A program made the translations under genes and the position numbers. From Euphorbia lathyris (Eukaryota; Streptophyta; Magnoliopsida; Malpighiales; Euphorbiaceae), in assembly GCF_963576675.1 (NCBI RefSeq), contig NC_088919.1, positions 48,382,501 to 48,446,500 of the forward strand: DNA of 64,000 bases, in the 5' to 3' direction. This document shows positions 32,561-42,902 of this stretch, in pieces. Positions within the stretch are counted from its first letter, which is position 1, and each line of letters starts with the position of its first letter. The notes beneath the pieces were generated by a model. It worked only from the letters and a program-made list of their open reading frames with translations. It did not search any database and was not told the origin of the DNA.

Positions 32561-34495
32561 TTAGAGTGGATTTGACATACCGATGGCTTCCCTTAGTGTA
32601 TGGAATTGTTCTCGTGCCAAGGGCTTAGTGAAGATATCTGCAAGCTGTTCATTTATTGACACATAGGTCAGCTTGATCTCATCTTTTAGTACGTGATCTC
32701 TGATGAAGTGATGTCTTATGCTAACATGCTTCATCCTGCTGTGTTGGACTGGATTCTTAGATAAATCAATGGCACTCTTGTTGTCACATTTTATCTCTAT
32801 TGTCTTTGTTTTAACTCCATAATCCTCAAGCTGTTGCTTTATCCATAGGACTTGTGCAACACAGCTTCCAGTAGCCACGTACTCAGCTTCGGTTGTAGAC
32901 AGGGCTACGGATGATTGCTTCTTGCTGAACCAAGATACTAGACAGCTTCCGAGGAAATGACATCCTCCTGAAGTACTCTTCCGTTCTAGCTTATCTCGTC
33001 CATAGTCAGCATCAGTATATCCAATGAGTGTGAAGTCATTTGAAGTTGGATACCATAGACCTGCATCAACTGAGCTTTGCAAGTATCTAAAAATTCTTTT
33101 CACATCAGTTAGATGAGATTCCCTAGGGTCAGCTTGATATCTAGCACAATAGCATACTGAGTACTGAATATCAGGTCTACTAGCTGTGAGATAGAGTAAA
33201 GAACCTATCATACCTCGATAGAGTTTACTATCAACTGACTTACTCTTCTCATCCTTGCATAGGACAGTATCAGTACCCATGGGGGTTGATATTGGTTTGC
33301 AATCTACCATGCTGAATTTCTTTAACATTTCCTTGGTGTACTTAGACTGACTTATAAAGATGTCATTCTTACCTTGCTTGATTTGAAGTCCAAGGAAAAA
33401 GTTGAGTTCACCCATCATCGACATTTCAAACTCAGTTTGCATCTGTTGGCTAAATTCTTTGCACAAAGACTCGTCAGTAGCACCAAATATTATATCATCT
33501 ACATATATCTGTGCAAGTAGGGTATGTTTACCCTTTTTCTTAATAAACAAGGTTGTGTCAGCTTTTCCCCTGACATAGTTCCTGGTCAGCAGGAAATTGG
33601 TCAACCTCTCATACCAAGCTATTGGAGCTTGTTTCAGGCCATACAGGGCCTTTTTGAGTTTATAAACGTGGTTTGGAAACTTTGAATCTTCAAACCCAGG
33701 AGGTTGATTAACATATACCTCTTCGTCTATAAAGCCATTTAGAAACGCACTTTTTACATCCATTTGGTATAGTTTAAAATTCATGAAACTAGCATAGGCA
33801 CACAATATACGTATAGCTTCTAGCCTAGCAACAGGTGCAAATGTTTCTCCATAGTCTATACCTTCTTGCTGACTATAGCCTTGGGCTACAAGTCGAGCTT
33901 TGTTTCTAATCACATTTCCATGCTCATCTAGTTTATTTCTTTAGACCCACTTGGTTCCTATGGGCTTTTGATTCCTAGGTCTAGGTACTAGATCCCATAC
34001 CTCATTTCTGGTGAATTGGTCAAGTTCTTCTTGCATGGCATTTATCCAATATTCATCTTGCTTAGCATCAGCAAAATTCTTTGGCTCAAGCATTGAGACG
34101 AAGGCAACATTGCTAAGGTATTTTCTAAGCTGATCTCTGGTCATCAACTTGTTGTTGGCAGCATCAAGAATGGCATGTTCTGTATGCCCTCTTGGGATCT
34201 TTATTTCCTTGGGAAATGTTGAGTCGTTTGGAAGAGGTGTTTCTACAATCTCTACAGGAATAGATTGGTCAGCAAATGATATTTCCATTTCTTGCTTACC
34301 TTGGGTCAGCTTCTGTATAGATGACACAGAGGCTTCTGGTTGATCAGCGAAAGCTGAGCTTGGTTCACCTTCTTCAAGCTGAGCTGACTTACCTGTGGGG
34401 TCAGTTTCATCGAACTCAACATGTACAGACTCTTCTACAACCTGAGTTCTTTTATTAAATACTCTATATGCTTTACTGTTTGTTGAGTACCCCAA
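32561..34495 (-). pseudogene. Element D reverse transcriptase and RNase H
   Basis: 33941-34495 is the integrase-RT linker ending in the RT entry NEVWDLVPRPRNQKPIGTKW. After a stop at 33941-33943, 32561-33913 is an uninterrupted 450-residue Copia RT-RNase H. Landmarks: [40 protein letters not shown], catalytic [10 protein letters not shown], then RNase [21 protein letters not shown] and [15 protein letters not shown]. It is in frame with gag. Apart from the upstream stop it looks intact. Confidence 0.93.
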
Positions 34496-34600
34496 AAAGA
34501 TCGCTCCGTCAGCTTTAGCATCAAATTTAGCAAGGTTGTCTTTTGTATTTAGTATAAAGCATTTACACCCAAAGGCACGAAAGTATCCAACGTTGGGCTT

Positions 34601-35290
34601 TCATCCTTTCCAAAGCTCATATGGGGTTTTCTTAAGTATAGGTCTAACTAGAGCCCTATTCAGTATGTAACATGCCGTGTGAACAGCTTCACCCCAGAAG
34701 TAATTTGGAAGCCTATTTTCACTCAGCATTGTCCTAGCTATTTCGACAATAGTTCTATTTTTCCTTTCAACAACCCCATTTTGTTGAGGTGTTCTAGGAG
34801 CGGAGAAATTATGGTCAATACCACTGGTTTCACAGAATTCATCAAACTGTTGGTTTTTGAATTCTCCACCATTGTCGCTTCTAATGTGAGCTACTCTTAG
34901 GTCTTTGTCATTTTCAAGCTTTTTAATCAGTGTGGTAAACATCTCAAAAGTTTCATCCTTGCTACTCAGCAAGATGATCCAAGTGTACCGAGAGAAATCA
35001 TCTATAATAACCAAGGAAAATTTCTTACCTCCCAAGCAGAGTGGCTGGATAGGTCCGAAAAGATCCAAGTGTAGTAATTCCAATGGTCTTTTGGTTGAGA
35101 CAATATTTTTGCTATGAAATGACTTTTTAGTTTGTTTGCCTTGCTGACAAGCTTTACACAGTTGATCTTTTTCAAACTTTAATTTGGGTAATCCCTCAAC
35201 TAATTGCTTTCTAGCTAATTTGGCAAGAAGGTCCATGCTGACATGCCCAAGTCTTCTATGCCATAGCCAGGAGTTGTCCTCTTTAGACAC
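34601..35290 (-). pseudogene. Element D integrase
   Basis: 230 residues with the Copia integrase zinc domain (WHRRLGHVSMDLL, CKACQQGKQ) and the catalytic D-D-E residues in LLHLDLFGPI, HIRSDNGGEF and QQNGVVERKNRTI. A TGA at 34601-34603 stands where the conserved WKGRKPNV would be; CGA to TGA is a typical methylated-CpG transition. The frame then continues into the linker at 34495. Confidence 0.92.
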
Positions 35291-35311
35291 TAAGCATATG
35301 TTTTTAGAAAA

Positions 35312-35674
35312 CTATTTTTCTAAGTTTAACATGTATACATTTTCTACACGAGGGGCAGTTAAGATCAACTCATTTGTATTTCCCTCGAGTATTTGACACT
35401 TAGTATCATCAAATACAACCTTTCTGCCGCTCTTGCAAAGCTGAGCTACACTCAGCAGATTGTATTTGAGACCTTTGACTAAGGAGACAGACTCAATGGT
35501 TGGGTTACCTCCGATAGTACCTGAGCCGACTATCTTACCCTTCTTGTTGTCTCCAAAGCTTACGCTTCCACCTCGTTTAAGCTCTAGTGTGATGAACTGT
35601 GTTTCATCACCTGTCATGTGTCTTGAGCATGCGCTGTCTATATACCACAGTTTTGACTTCTCCACGCATGTCAA
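35312..35674 (-). pseudogene. Element D protease
   Basis: Copia aspartic protease with LWYIDSACSRHMTGD (DSA in place of the more common DSG) and the downstream LKYNLLSVAQLCKSG. TAG codons flank it at 35693-35695 (gag side) and 35312-35314 (integrase side), all in one frame. Confidence 0.88.
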
Positions 35675-35692
35675 GCTGACCTGCAGTTCAAA

Positions 35693-37486
35693 CTATTTAT
35701 TTTTAGGTACCCAATTCCTTTTGGGTCCTTTCTTGTTAGTATAAACAGGTGCAAAATCATATTTTAACTTGTGATGGCATACTTTTATGGTGTGCCCTGG
35801 CTTACCACAGAAATCACAAAATGGTACCCCTTGAGGGTTGAACTGAGCATGGTCAGCATTGTTGTGTTGAGCATGCCAACATACTTTTGTGGTATGCCCT
35901 TTTCTTCCGCAGAAGTCACATTGGACAATCTGCTTGTTATGCCAACACACATCCCTTGTGTGCCCCCTTTTTCCACAGCATACACATAGAGTGAATTGCT
36001 TACGCTGACTAGTACTTGCGTACTCAGCATGGGGTTTATTCTTACTTGAGCCTTTTACTTGGCTTTGTAACGTTGTGACATCCTTTCTAAGTTTCTTTGA
36101 CTCAGTTTGAACCTCCGTGACAAACTCATGTATGATTTGCATGTTGGTATGTAAGTCAGAGTTGTCCTGGAGGAGATATCGGAGGTCACTCAGCTTGACC
36201 TCTTCAATCTCGTCACACCGCCTGCTGAGTGCTTTAATATTTTTGTTACACTTCTTAGTTAGTGTATATAAGTCACTCAGGGCATTTACCATTTCGTTTC
36301 TAAGCAAAAGTAAGGATGTTACCTCATTGTTGTTTTCCTCCTGCTCGGAATCTCCAAAGAGGTCAGCTTGCTCAGATTGGGATTGGTCAGCTCCATCATC
36401 TGCCATGAAACATATGTTAGCTGTTTCATTTTGCTCAGCTTCAGATGATATTGACACATCACTGTCACTCCATGTGGCTACCATAGCCTTTTTGTTTCCC
36501 TTCTTCTCCTTTTTGAGGTTGGGACAGCTTGACTTGATGTGCCCAGTTTGATGACACTCAAAACATGTGACAGACTTCGAGATGTCCTTCTTGTACTTGT
36601 CACTTGACTCGGCTTTATACTTGTCATTTCTTCTAAATGACCTTTTGCCGTTTCTATCATTCCTCCTGAACAGCTTCTTCATCTTTCTGGTGAACATGGC
36701 CATTTCCTCATCATCAGTTGACTCGGCTTCAGTCGAGTCAGCTTTCATGACAAGTGACTTTTGTTTCTTATCTTCTGATTTTTCTTTCTCTTTAGCTTCA
36801 AAGTTTTTCATAAAGATTTCATGGGTCAGCAGGGATCCGGTCAGCTCATCATATTTATAGGTAGTCAAGTCTTGAGCTTCTTCTACAGCTGTTTTCTTTG
36901 CTTGCCAGCTCTTAGGCAGACTTCTCAGGATTTTCTTCACCTGTTCCTCTTCAGTGAAGTTCTTTCCAAGCCTTTTTAGCTCGTTTATAATATTTGTGAA
37001 CCTTGCGTTCATTTCTGAGATGTCTTCATTCTCATTCATCTCAAACAGCTCGTAGAGTCTCATATGTTGATTGACTTTAGACTCCTTAACTTTGCTTGTG
37101 CCTTCATAGGTTACATCAAGCTTCTTCCAAATCTCCTGTGCTGACTCACAACCTGAAATCTTATTGTATTCTGCAGCATCTAACGCACAGTGAAGCATAT
37201 TTATAGCCGAAGCATTATTTTGTAATTTTCTGAGGTCATCCTCTGTCCACTCAGCCTCACTTTTAACAATTTTCTCATTGTTAACAGTTTTGTATGGCAC
37301 ATGTGGACCTTGAACAATTGCAAGCCATGCACTCATATTTGTGGCTTGAATAAAGTTCTTCATCCTATTCTTCCAGAATGTATAATTTGACCCAAAGAAT
37401 AGGGGAGGTCTAGTGATTGATAATCCCTCAGGGAGTATCTGTGTTGTTTGGTTTCCTGGAAGGAACCGAGTGCTATTCTCACCCAT
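35693..37486 (-). CDS. Element D Gag polyprotein
   Basis: An uninterrupted 597-residue frame from ATG 37484-37486. The N-terminus SITRPPLFFGSNYTFWKNRM is typical of SIRE-type Gag. A capsid region (DVTYEGTSKVKESKVNQHM) and a Lys/Glu-rich middle follow. There are four CCHC knuckles: CFECHQTGHIKSSC near residue 310 and CVCCGKRGHTRDVC, CDFCGRKGHTTKVC, CDFCGKPGHTIKVC at about residues 500-570. Gag packages element RNA. It ends at a TAG (35693-35695) in frame with protease; it might be read through or may be a mutation. This is the longest intact element ORF in the window. Confidence 0.92.
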   Translation of the reverse strand: MGENSTRFLPGNQTTQILPEGLSITRPPLFFGSNYTFWKNRMKNFIQATNMSAWLAIVQGPHVPYKTVNNEKIVKSEAEWTEDDLRKLQNNASAINMLHCALDAAEYNKISGCESAQEIWKKLDVTYEGTSKVKESKVNQHMRLYELFEMNENEDISEMNARFTNIINELKRLGKNFTEEEQVKKILRSLPKSWQAKKTAVEEAQDLTTYKYDELTGSLLTHEIFMKNFEAKEKEKSEDKKQKSLVMKADSTEAESTDDEEMAMFTRKMKKLFRRNDRNGKRSFRRNDKYKAESSDKYKKDISKSVTCFECHQTGHIKSSCPNLKKEKKGNKKAMVATWSDSDVSISSEAEQNETANICFMADDGADQSQSEQADLFGDSEQEENNNEVTSLLLLRNEMVNALSDLYTLTKKCNKNIKALSRRCDEIEEVKLSDLRYLLQDNSDLHTNMQIIHEFVTEVQTESKKLRKDVTTLQSQVKGSSKNKPHAEYASTSQRKQFTLCVCCGKRGHTRDVCWHNKQIVQCDFCGRKGHTTKVCWHAQHNNADHAQFNPQGVPFCDFCGKPGHTIKVCHHKLKYDFAPVYTNKKGPKRNWVPKNK

Positions 37487-37533
37487 TTTTAGGAATCAGC
37501 TCAAGATTGTTAGATCTTTGAGTAGAGAGCTTA

Positions 37534-37546
37534 GGCTCTGATACCA
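37534..37546 (-). other. Primer binding site of element D
   Basis: Minus strand TGGTATCAGAGCC, complementary to the 3' end of plant initiator tRNA-Met. It is two bases inside the 5' LTR. Confidence 0.93.
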
Positions 37547-37548
37547 CT

Positions 37549-38934
37549 TGTTGGTCCCTAGTAATTAGTTCCAAGGGGGGGGGGGGGGGTTAGGAACTAA
37601 TATAACTTTTTCGCGTTCAATTATACTGACTAGAAGTTATTTTAGGAGTTTGTTAACTCAGCTTTTGGTCAACTTGGTGAGATATGTTTTAAGACAGCTT
37701 TAGTCAGATGTTGACTAAAGGTATTTTCTTGTAAGTTAGCAATTGACACTCTTGGAGGTCAACTTCTAACTCAGCACCACTTATTTACTCAAGGTCAGCT
37801 TTGGCAATTTATATGCTGAGTAAATAAAGCAAACAACACATGCAATATGAGAGAGAGTTTAGAGATTACTCAGTATCACTTATCCTGGTTCGGCCTCTCT
37901 GCCTACGTCCAGTCCCCAGAGTCCTCTGGGCTTTTTGAATCCAATACTGAGCTCTTTAACGGTAGAGCACAAACCAATTATAAGGCAGTTGAATATGCAA
38001 GAGTACCTTCCTCTATTCGTCTACTCAACTCCTACTAAATGCTACAACCCAGCACCTAGATTTCTCTACCACTGAATGCTTACAACCAAGCACTCAGCTT
38101 AACACTCTCAATATTCCTATTGATCACAAACTTGTTCTTTTTCAACTAAAGAACACTTTAGATGATTACAAAACAATCAATCTAGCATTTACACAGAGAA
38201 TGGAAAAGTTAGTGTAAGATCTTTTTGTATTTGAGTGCTTTCAAGATTTTCTCTCTTTGTATTTTTCTTTTGATGCTTCAGTTGTTATCCAAGGTTCTTC
38301 ATTGTCCTTTTATAGAAGGAAAACTGCAGATTTGGATCGTTTGAATTGTTGTTACCGTTAACACCAAAACGGCTCTTTTAGGGGACAGATTCTGGTTAGC
38401 TTCAGTCTGTACCGCCATTCCCTTCCTCTGTTTTCTCCAGGCGTCAGGTTTTGTCTTCATGCATCAGACTTGTCTTTTTGTGCCAGTTGTCTTTTACCAA
38501 TAATCCAATGACCCATGTTTCTTGGAATTAGTCTTTTGTGTGTCTTCGAGGTTCCAATTATTGGTGCAGAAGATTGACAGACTTTGTCCTTTAGTAAACG
38601 GATGCTGTCCTGACTGTCACTCAGCTTCATTCGTTATCTCCGAATGTTCTACTTCCATGCTGAGTTCTTTCTTGGTCAGCTTCGTTTCTTGTTTGAATAA
38701 TTCTGATGCTACGTTTTACTCCACTCAGCTTTTCATTCTTTCATGCTGAGTTCCGTTTCACTCAGCTTTGGCTTATGCTGACTTCTGACCTGTCTTACTT
38801 TATATATATATATATTTTTGCACTCAATATTGAACAAACACATTAGTACAATTAAATCAAAGCATTAAATTTAATTGCCTCTTAATCATGGATGATTTTG
38901 TCAAATCAAAATCTTGTGGAAAGGTGTTTCAACA
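37549..38934 (-). repeat. Element D 5' LTR (right copy)
   Basis: 1,386 bp, the same length as the left copy, with 14 substitutions by hand and small differences in the G run (15 G near 37,575-37,589) and the TA run. TATA box at 38307-38315. Confidence 0.95.
38307..38315 (-). promoter_or_regulatory. TATA box of element D right (5') LTR
   Basis: Minus strand CTATAAAAG. This copy would drive the full-length transcript toward lower coordinates. Confidence 0.65.
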
Positions 38935-40853
38935 TCCTCATCGGGTGACTCAGGCATTTCCTCTGGATGTCCCCATGCGGTGTATTTCTTGATGAACCTC
39001 TTAGTCATTTCTGCCCAATTCACTTTTACGTACATCGGAAGAGACATGTACCATACCAGTGACTCTCCTGCCAACGAGTTGCAAAACAAGCTCGTAATTT
39101 CCTCCTCTTTGAAGCCTAGATGACCCATAGCTGACAGATAAAAATGCAGGTGCTCCATAGGGTCCTTGCCTTCATTATACTTGCTGATAGTTGGCAACGG
39201 GCGTCTGATAGGCCCAATTTGCATCGTGCTATGTTTCGCCGCCTGTGCTTTAGCTTTTCGATACTTCATAAAAAACAAGCTTGACATCAGTGACCAATCA
39301 TGCTTAGTCGATTCCGGTAGCAACTGAAACCATCCCAAAGGTTCGCCCACTAGCGATAGATAGAACCACGGAGCGACATCTTCAACCTCATGTGGCTCTC
39401 TAAACATAGTGCGCACATATCCGAACAAATGGGCTTCGGGATCTTCTACCCCACTGAACAAACTCAACACGGGCCAGACCCTCTGAGATGACACCTCTTC
39501 GGATTTTCCTTCGTTATTTATCACTTCCTCTGTTAGTCCTTCTCCTATGACGGATACATGCAATCCATTTCCTACATTTAACTTGTCTTCGGAACTCAAA
39601 AGCTCTTCCTTAAATTCGCAGAATGATTCCACCACAAAGCTCTCCTCCAACCCAGATTCAATTGCGCTCACCCTATGACTAGGCGATGGATTGCACTTAG
39701 GGGGAGGGTTTGCTGACGATGGGTTGACTATTTTCTTTTTATCAATCAGATCCTGGATCTCATGCTTCAACCTCTCACAGTTTTCAATGGTGTGTCCATA
39801 GTTACTATGGAACTCGCAATACCCCTTAGTTATCATCTGTGGTGTGGGTCCTATCTTGTTCTTGGGAGTAAGAGCTTTCAGCAACTCCTTTTTCTGCAAT
39901 CGTTCGAAAACTTTTGCATAAGTCTGATCAAACTAGGTGAACTGCCTTTTCTTGATAGTATTGAGTTCAAGCACCTTTACTGCGGTAGGTTCTATATTAG
40001 TACTTGGCCCTCCGGTACTATACCCCGACTTCGTCCATTTAGTATAAGCTCTTTTCGGCTCTCCATCCCCCTCAACTGTCAAAGCGTAGCTATACATCTG
40101 ATTAAAATCGGTGAAAGGCATACACCGCAGCTCATTCCTAACATATGGCAAAGTATTGCCGATTACCACCCGGATCTGATCCTGCTCCGACGGCTTCTGT
40201 TTCATAACTGCCGCCTTAGCTCTCCACCTACTCATAAAGTCGGACAAAGACTCCCCAGCCTACTGCTTGGTGCTCTCTAGCTCCCTAAAAGTAACCTCAA
40301 ACATAGTGTTGAAGCTATATTGGGTGATGAATGCCTTCGCCAGTTCTTTCCAATCTCTCTTCGTTCCCAGCGGCAATGCATGAAACCACACAAGGGCAAC
40401 TCCTTCCAGATAGGCACTGAACAGCCCTAAGATCTGTTCCTTAGTCAAAATTATGTGCTTCATTGCTGCCACATATTGGTTCACATGGGAGGTAGGATCC
40501 CCAGTTCCATCAAACTTCTTCATGTCAGGGAGTCTGAACTCCACGTGGGTTTCACACTTCAGGTGAGATGTGTGACTTCCATTCACCTCCCTTTACTTTC
40601 TCTTTCCCAAACTGCTTGTTACGCAATCTTGATAGTTACCTCCAAAACGGGGACCGGTGTTCGCAACGTTCCCAGCTGGTTCACTGCCACTTTTGTTACC
40701 CTTCATTGTAAGCTCAGCCAGCTGGACCGAAATTGCAGCTAGTTCACCCTTGATGTTGTCCACCCATATCACTAGACCAGCTATTTTCTCCTCTGTTATA
40801 GACATACTGATCGATGACTGAGATGACTCGGACGAAGATGATTCAGAAGCCAC
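38935..40853 (-). pseudogene. Element C gag, modules 1 to 3 and zinc motif (5' part before D)
   Basis: One frame from at least 40,853 to the D insertion, broken by three stops (near 40593, 40260, 39933). Module 1 (40,520-40,010) is a full capsid-like unit: FDGTGDPTSHVNQY, YLEGVALVWFHALP, KRDWKELAKAFITQY, then SDFMSRWRAKAA. The zinc motif CEFHSNYGHTIENC is at about 39,777-39,818. Two further N-lobe-like modules follow: module 2 at 39,470-39,252 (FSGVEDPEAHLFGY, LVGEPLGWFQLLP) and module 3 at 39,188-38,982 (YNEGKDPMEHLHFY, LAGESLVWYMSLP). Module 4 lies beyond D at 22,213. Usual Gag has one such unit. Confidence 0.82.
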
Positions 40854-40960
40854 AACTGCTGATTCGGAACTGACAATCTGTAGCTGATCAAACTGCCTGA
40901 CTAGCCGGTTACCCTCGCGGTACCAAGACCTCTTAATGGTGACGTATGCGTAAGCAACAC

Positions 40961-42883
40961 TCGTTTCAGTATGTATGCATGATTTATATGTATGAGTCGT
41001 GGTGTGTGCATTTATTATTTTCGGATATATAAGATAAGACGAGCAAACGTTAGTCTAAATAAACGTATCACAACATCTCTCTTCCACCCTTATTCCTCCA
41101 CACACTCGATAGTCCAAGTCTCTTTCCTAGGATTTTGGTTTGAGGCTCACATTGCAGTCCAGGGGGCGCGTGATGCCGTCGATTATTACGGAAAAATAAA
41201 TCATCCATCAAACAATACAATTCGTTCTGATGTATCAGCGTTCAGTGACTAAGATATCGACCAAATTGGATTGTCCTTTCGAATAACTCGTCTTTCGTTA
41301 TTTCGCGAGATGCATTAGTTCGGATTTTGACTCCCTTTTGAGCGTATCTCGGATTTAGACGTGGTACGAGTTATTTTTTTGGTTCAATCGCTCATTATTG
41401 ACAATGATTCGTCCCCTTTTATTCACGTGGGTTCGTATCTCGATTTTTGGATTACGACAGGATCTTTTGGATCTATCGAGAGACGTAACCACGTGTTTGT
41501 TTAGTGATGATATCACTTTTGGATTTTATTTTAGGGAACGGACCCATTGCGTAACGTGTTCGTTTTTAGCGTCAAGAATCCGTTTGCTCGTTTTGGCTAC
41601 GTGGAAAGACGGTGAGTCTTATTTGAGCGCACGATAATCTTTCGGCTAATAACAACTCTTTATTTCTTCCAATTTATGGGATATATCATCCTAGCGTGGT
41701 TATAGAAAATCAACGTTTCGTTTAATTGCATGCTTATTCGAAGTAGGGATATTACCGTTCTTTTTCATTTAGGCACGAGTCAAGCAAACACGCAGATCGG
41801 GCCATATTTTTTGTAGTTTTGGTAACGGTCGAAATGATCGAGCCATTAGTCAAACCCACAGTCTCGTCCATATGGTGCAATTATGCGGTTTCTTTAGCTT
41901 AATTCGGCTTCGTGATTTTAAACGGCGTATATACCAGTTCGAGGCACGTATTTAACGGCATTGGTTCATTTTCTTTAACTACTCTCGGGATTGACATATA
42001 TCGTAGATACAGAATGATTTTGGTCATTTTCATTTTTATTTTTGTTTTCTTAGTCACTTTTGCGGATACGTCCATTTCTCCTTAGAACAACGCAAGGTAT
42101 AACGTAAGAGCTCGTCTTTTATTCGGAAGGGACGGGCCAAGTTTATGAAGCTCTTTACATTACAACAGGGTCGTTCAAAACAGAAATGTGCTTCGTTTTC
42201 GTTTTGTCATAATCTCGCTTTATCCCGATGTATTTAAAGAATGTGAATAACGGCTATAGCTAATATAGTCTTTTGAATCGAGATATAACTATCCTTAATA
42301 CCAAACCGATTCGCACTAATACATGCTTACGTCACAACGTATTTCCTGAACATGTGCCTTCTTCGGGACACGGAAAGGGACCAGGCGGGTCGCACAAGTT
42401 CATTCATACGAGATGACTAAGTCGTCTTTAGTTCAAATCGTTTCGATGCTTTGGGGTAGTTTATATATCGGTTTAAGAGTATATATTAACGCATCGTTTC
42501 ATTTCCTTTACATATTTTAGGATTAGACACGTATCATGGCAATTAAAAAAAACACGAATTGATTCATTCACCACATCAAAAATAGTAACGGGTAATCCTA
42601 TGGCAACTTCTAACGCTACTATATGCTGACACGCCTGATCGTGGGACCTCACAGGACCGCACAAATTCGCCCCTAACGAATGGATGGGGACCCTTTGGCA
42701 CCTTACTGCAAGGGGGAACTTACACTAGCCTCTTTCGAGCGACGAATGGACTCTCGCTAGAGGTTTCGCGGAAATTACCCAAAAGGTTTGCAATAATACT
42801 TATGAATGCATACGAAAAGAAATAATACGATTCGTCCCCGTTAAGGGCTTAATACACGCCTTCCGGAATCAAATTTCTCGCTT
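40961..42883. other. Element C long leader
   Basis: About 1.9 kb between PBS and gag. Ogre elements often hold an extra ORF (ORF1) here. I see no minus-strand frame longer than about 63 codons, so ORF1 is absent or eroded. No distinct repeats noted. Confidence 0.6.
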
Positions 42884-42900
42884 CCCCAGCAGAGTCGCCA
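42884..42900 (-). other. Primer binding site of element C (tRNA-Arg type)
   Basis: Minus strand TGGCGACTCTGCTGGGG, two bases inside the 5' LTR. It fits the complement of a plant tRNA-Arg acceptor end (CCCCAGCAGAGTCG plus CCA), the primer reported for Ogre elements. Confidence 0.8.
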
Positions 42901-42902
42901 CT

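Larger units (their letters stand above)
22241..38934 (-). mobile_element. Element D, SIRE/Maximus-type Ty1/Copia retrotransposon (hosts E)
   Basis: LTRs 22241-23626 and 37549-38934, both 1,386 bp, with TGTTGGTCCC...TTTCAACA ends on plus. TSD TCCTC is at 22236-22240 and 38935-38939. The PBS for initiator tRNA-Met lies at 37534-37546, so the right LTR is 5'. gag, protease, integrase, RT and RNase H share one frame from 37486 to 32561 with only four stops. A separate envelope-like ORF follows toward the 3' LTR, the SIRE/Maximus hallmark. Fourteen LTR substitutions by hand (about 1.0%). Confidence 0.95.

Noticed and set aside
31937..32580. Stop-codon read-through from pol into the envelope-like ORF, as reported for SIRE1
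   Set aside because: Here the pol stop is TAA and the next ORF starts about 620 bp later, with many stops between. Simple read-through cannot join them.
39252..40520. Repeated gag modules as an assembly artefact
   Set aside because: The modules differ at most positions and keep only the fold pattern, and the DNA is not repetitive at the base level.
42473..42664. Possible ORF1 of element C
   Set aside because: Only 63 codons with no recognisable similarity, too short to support.
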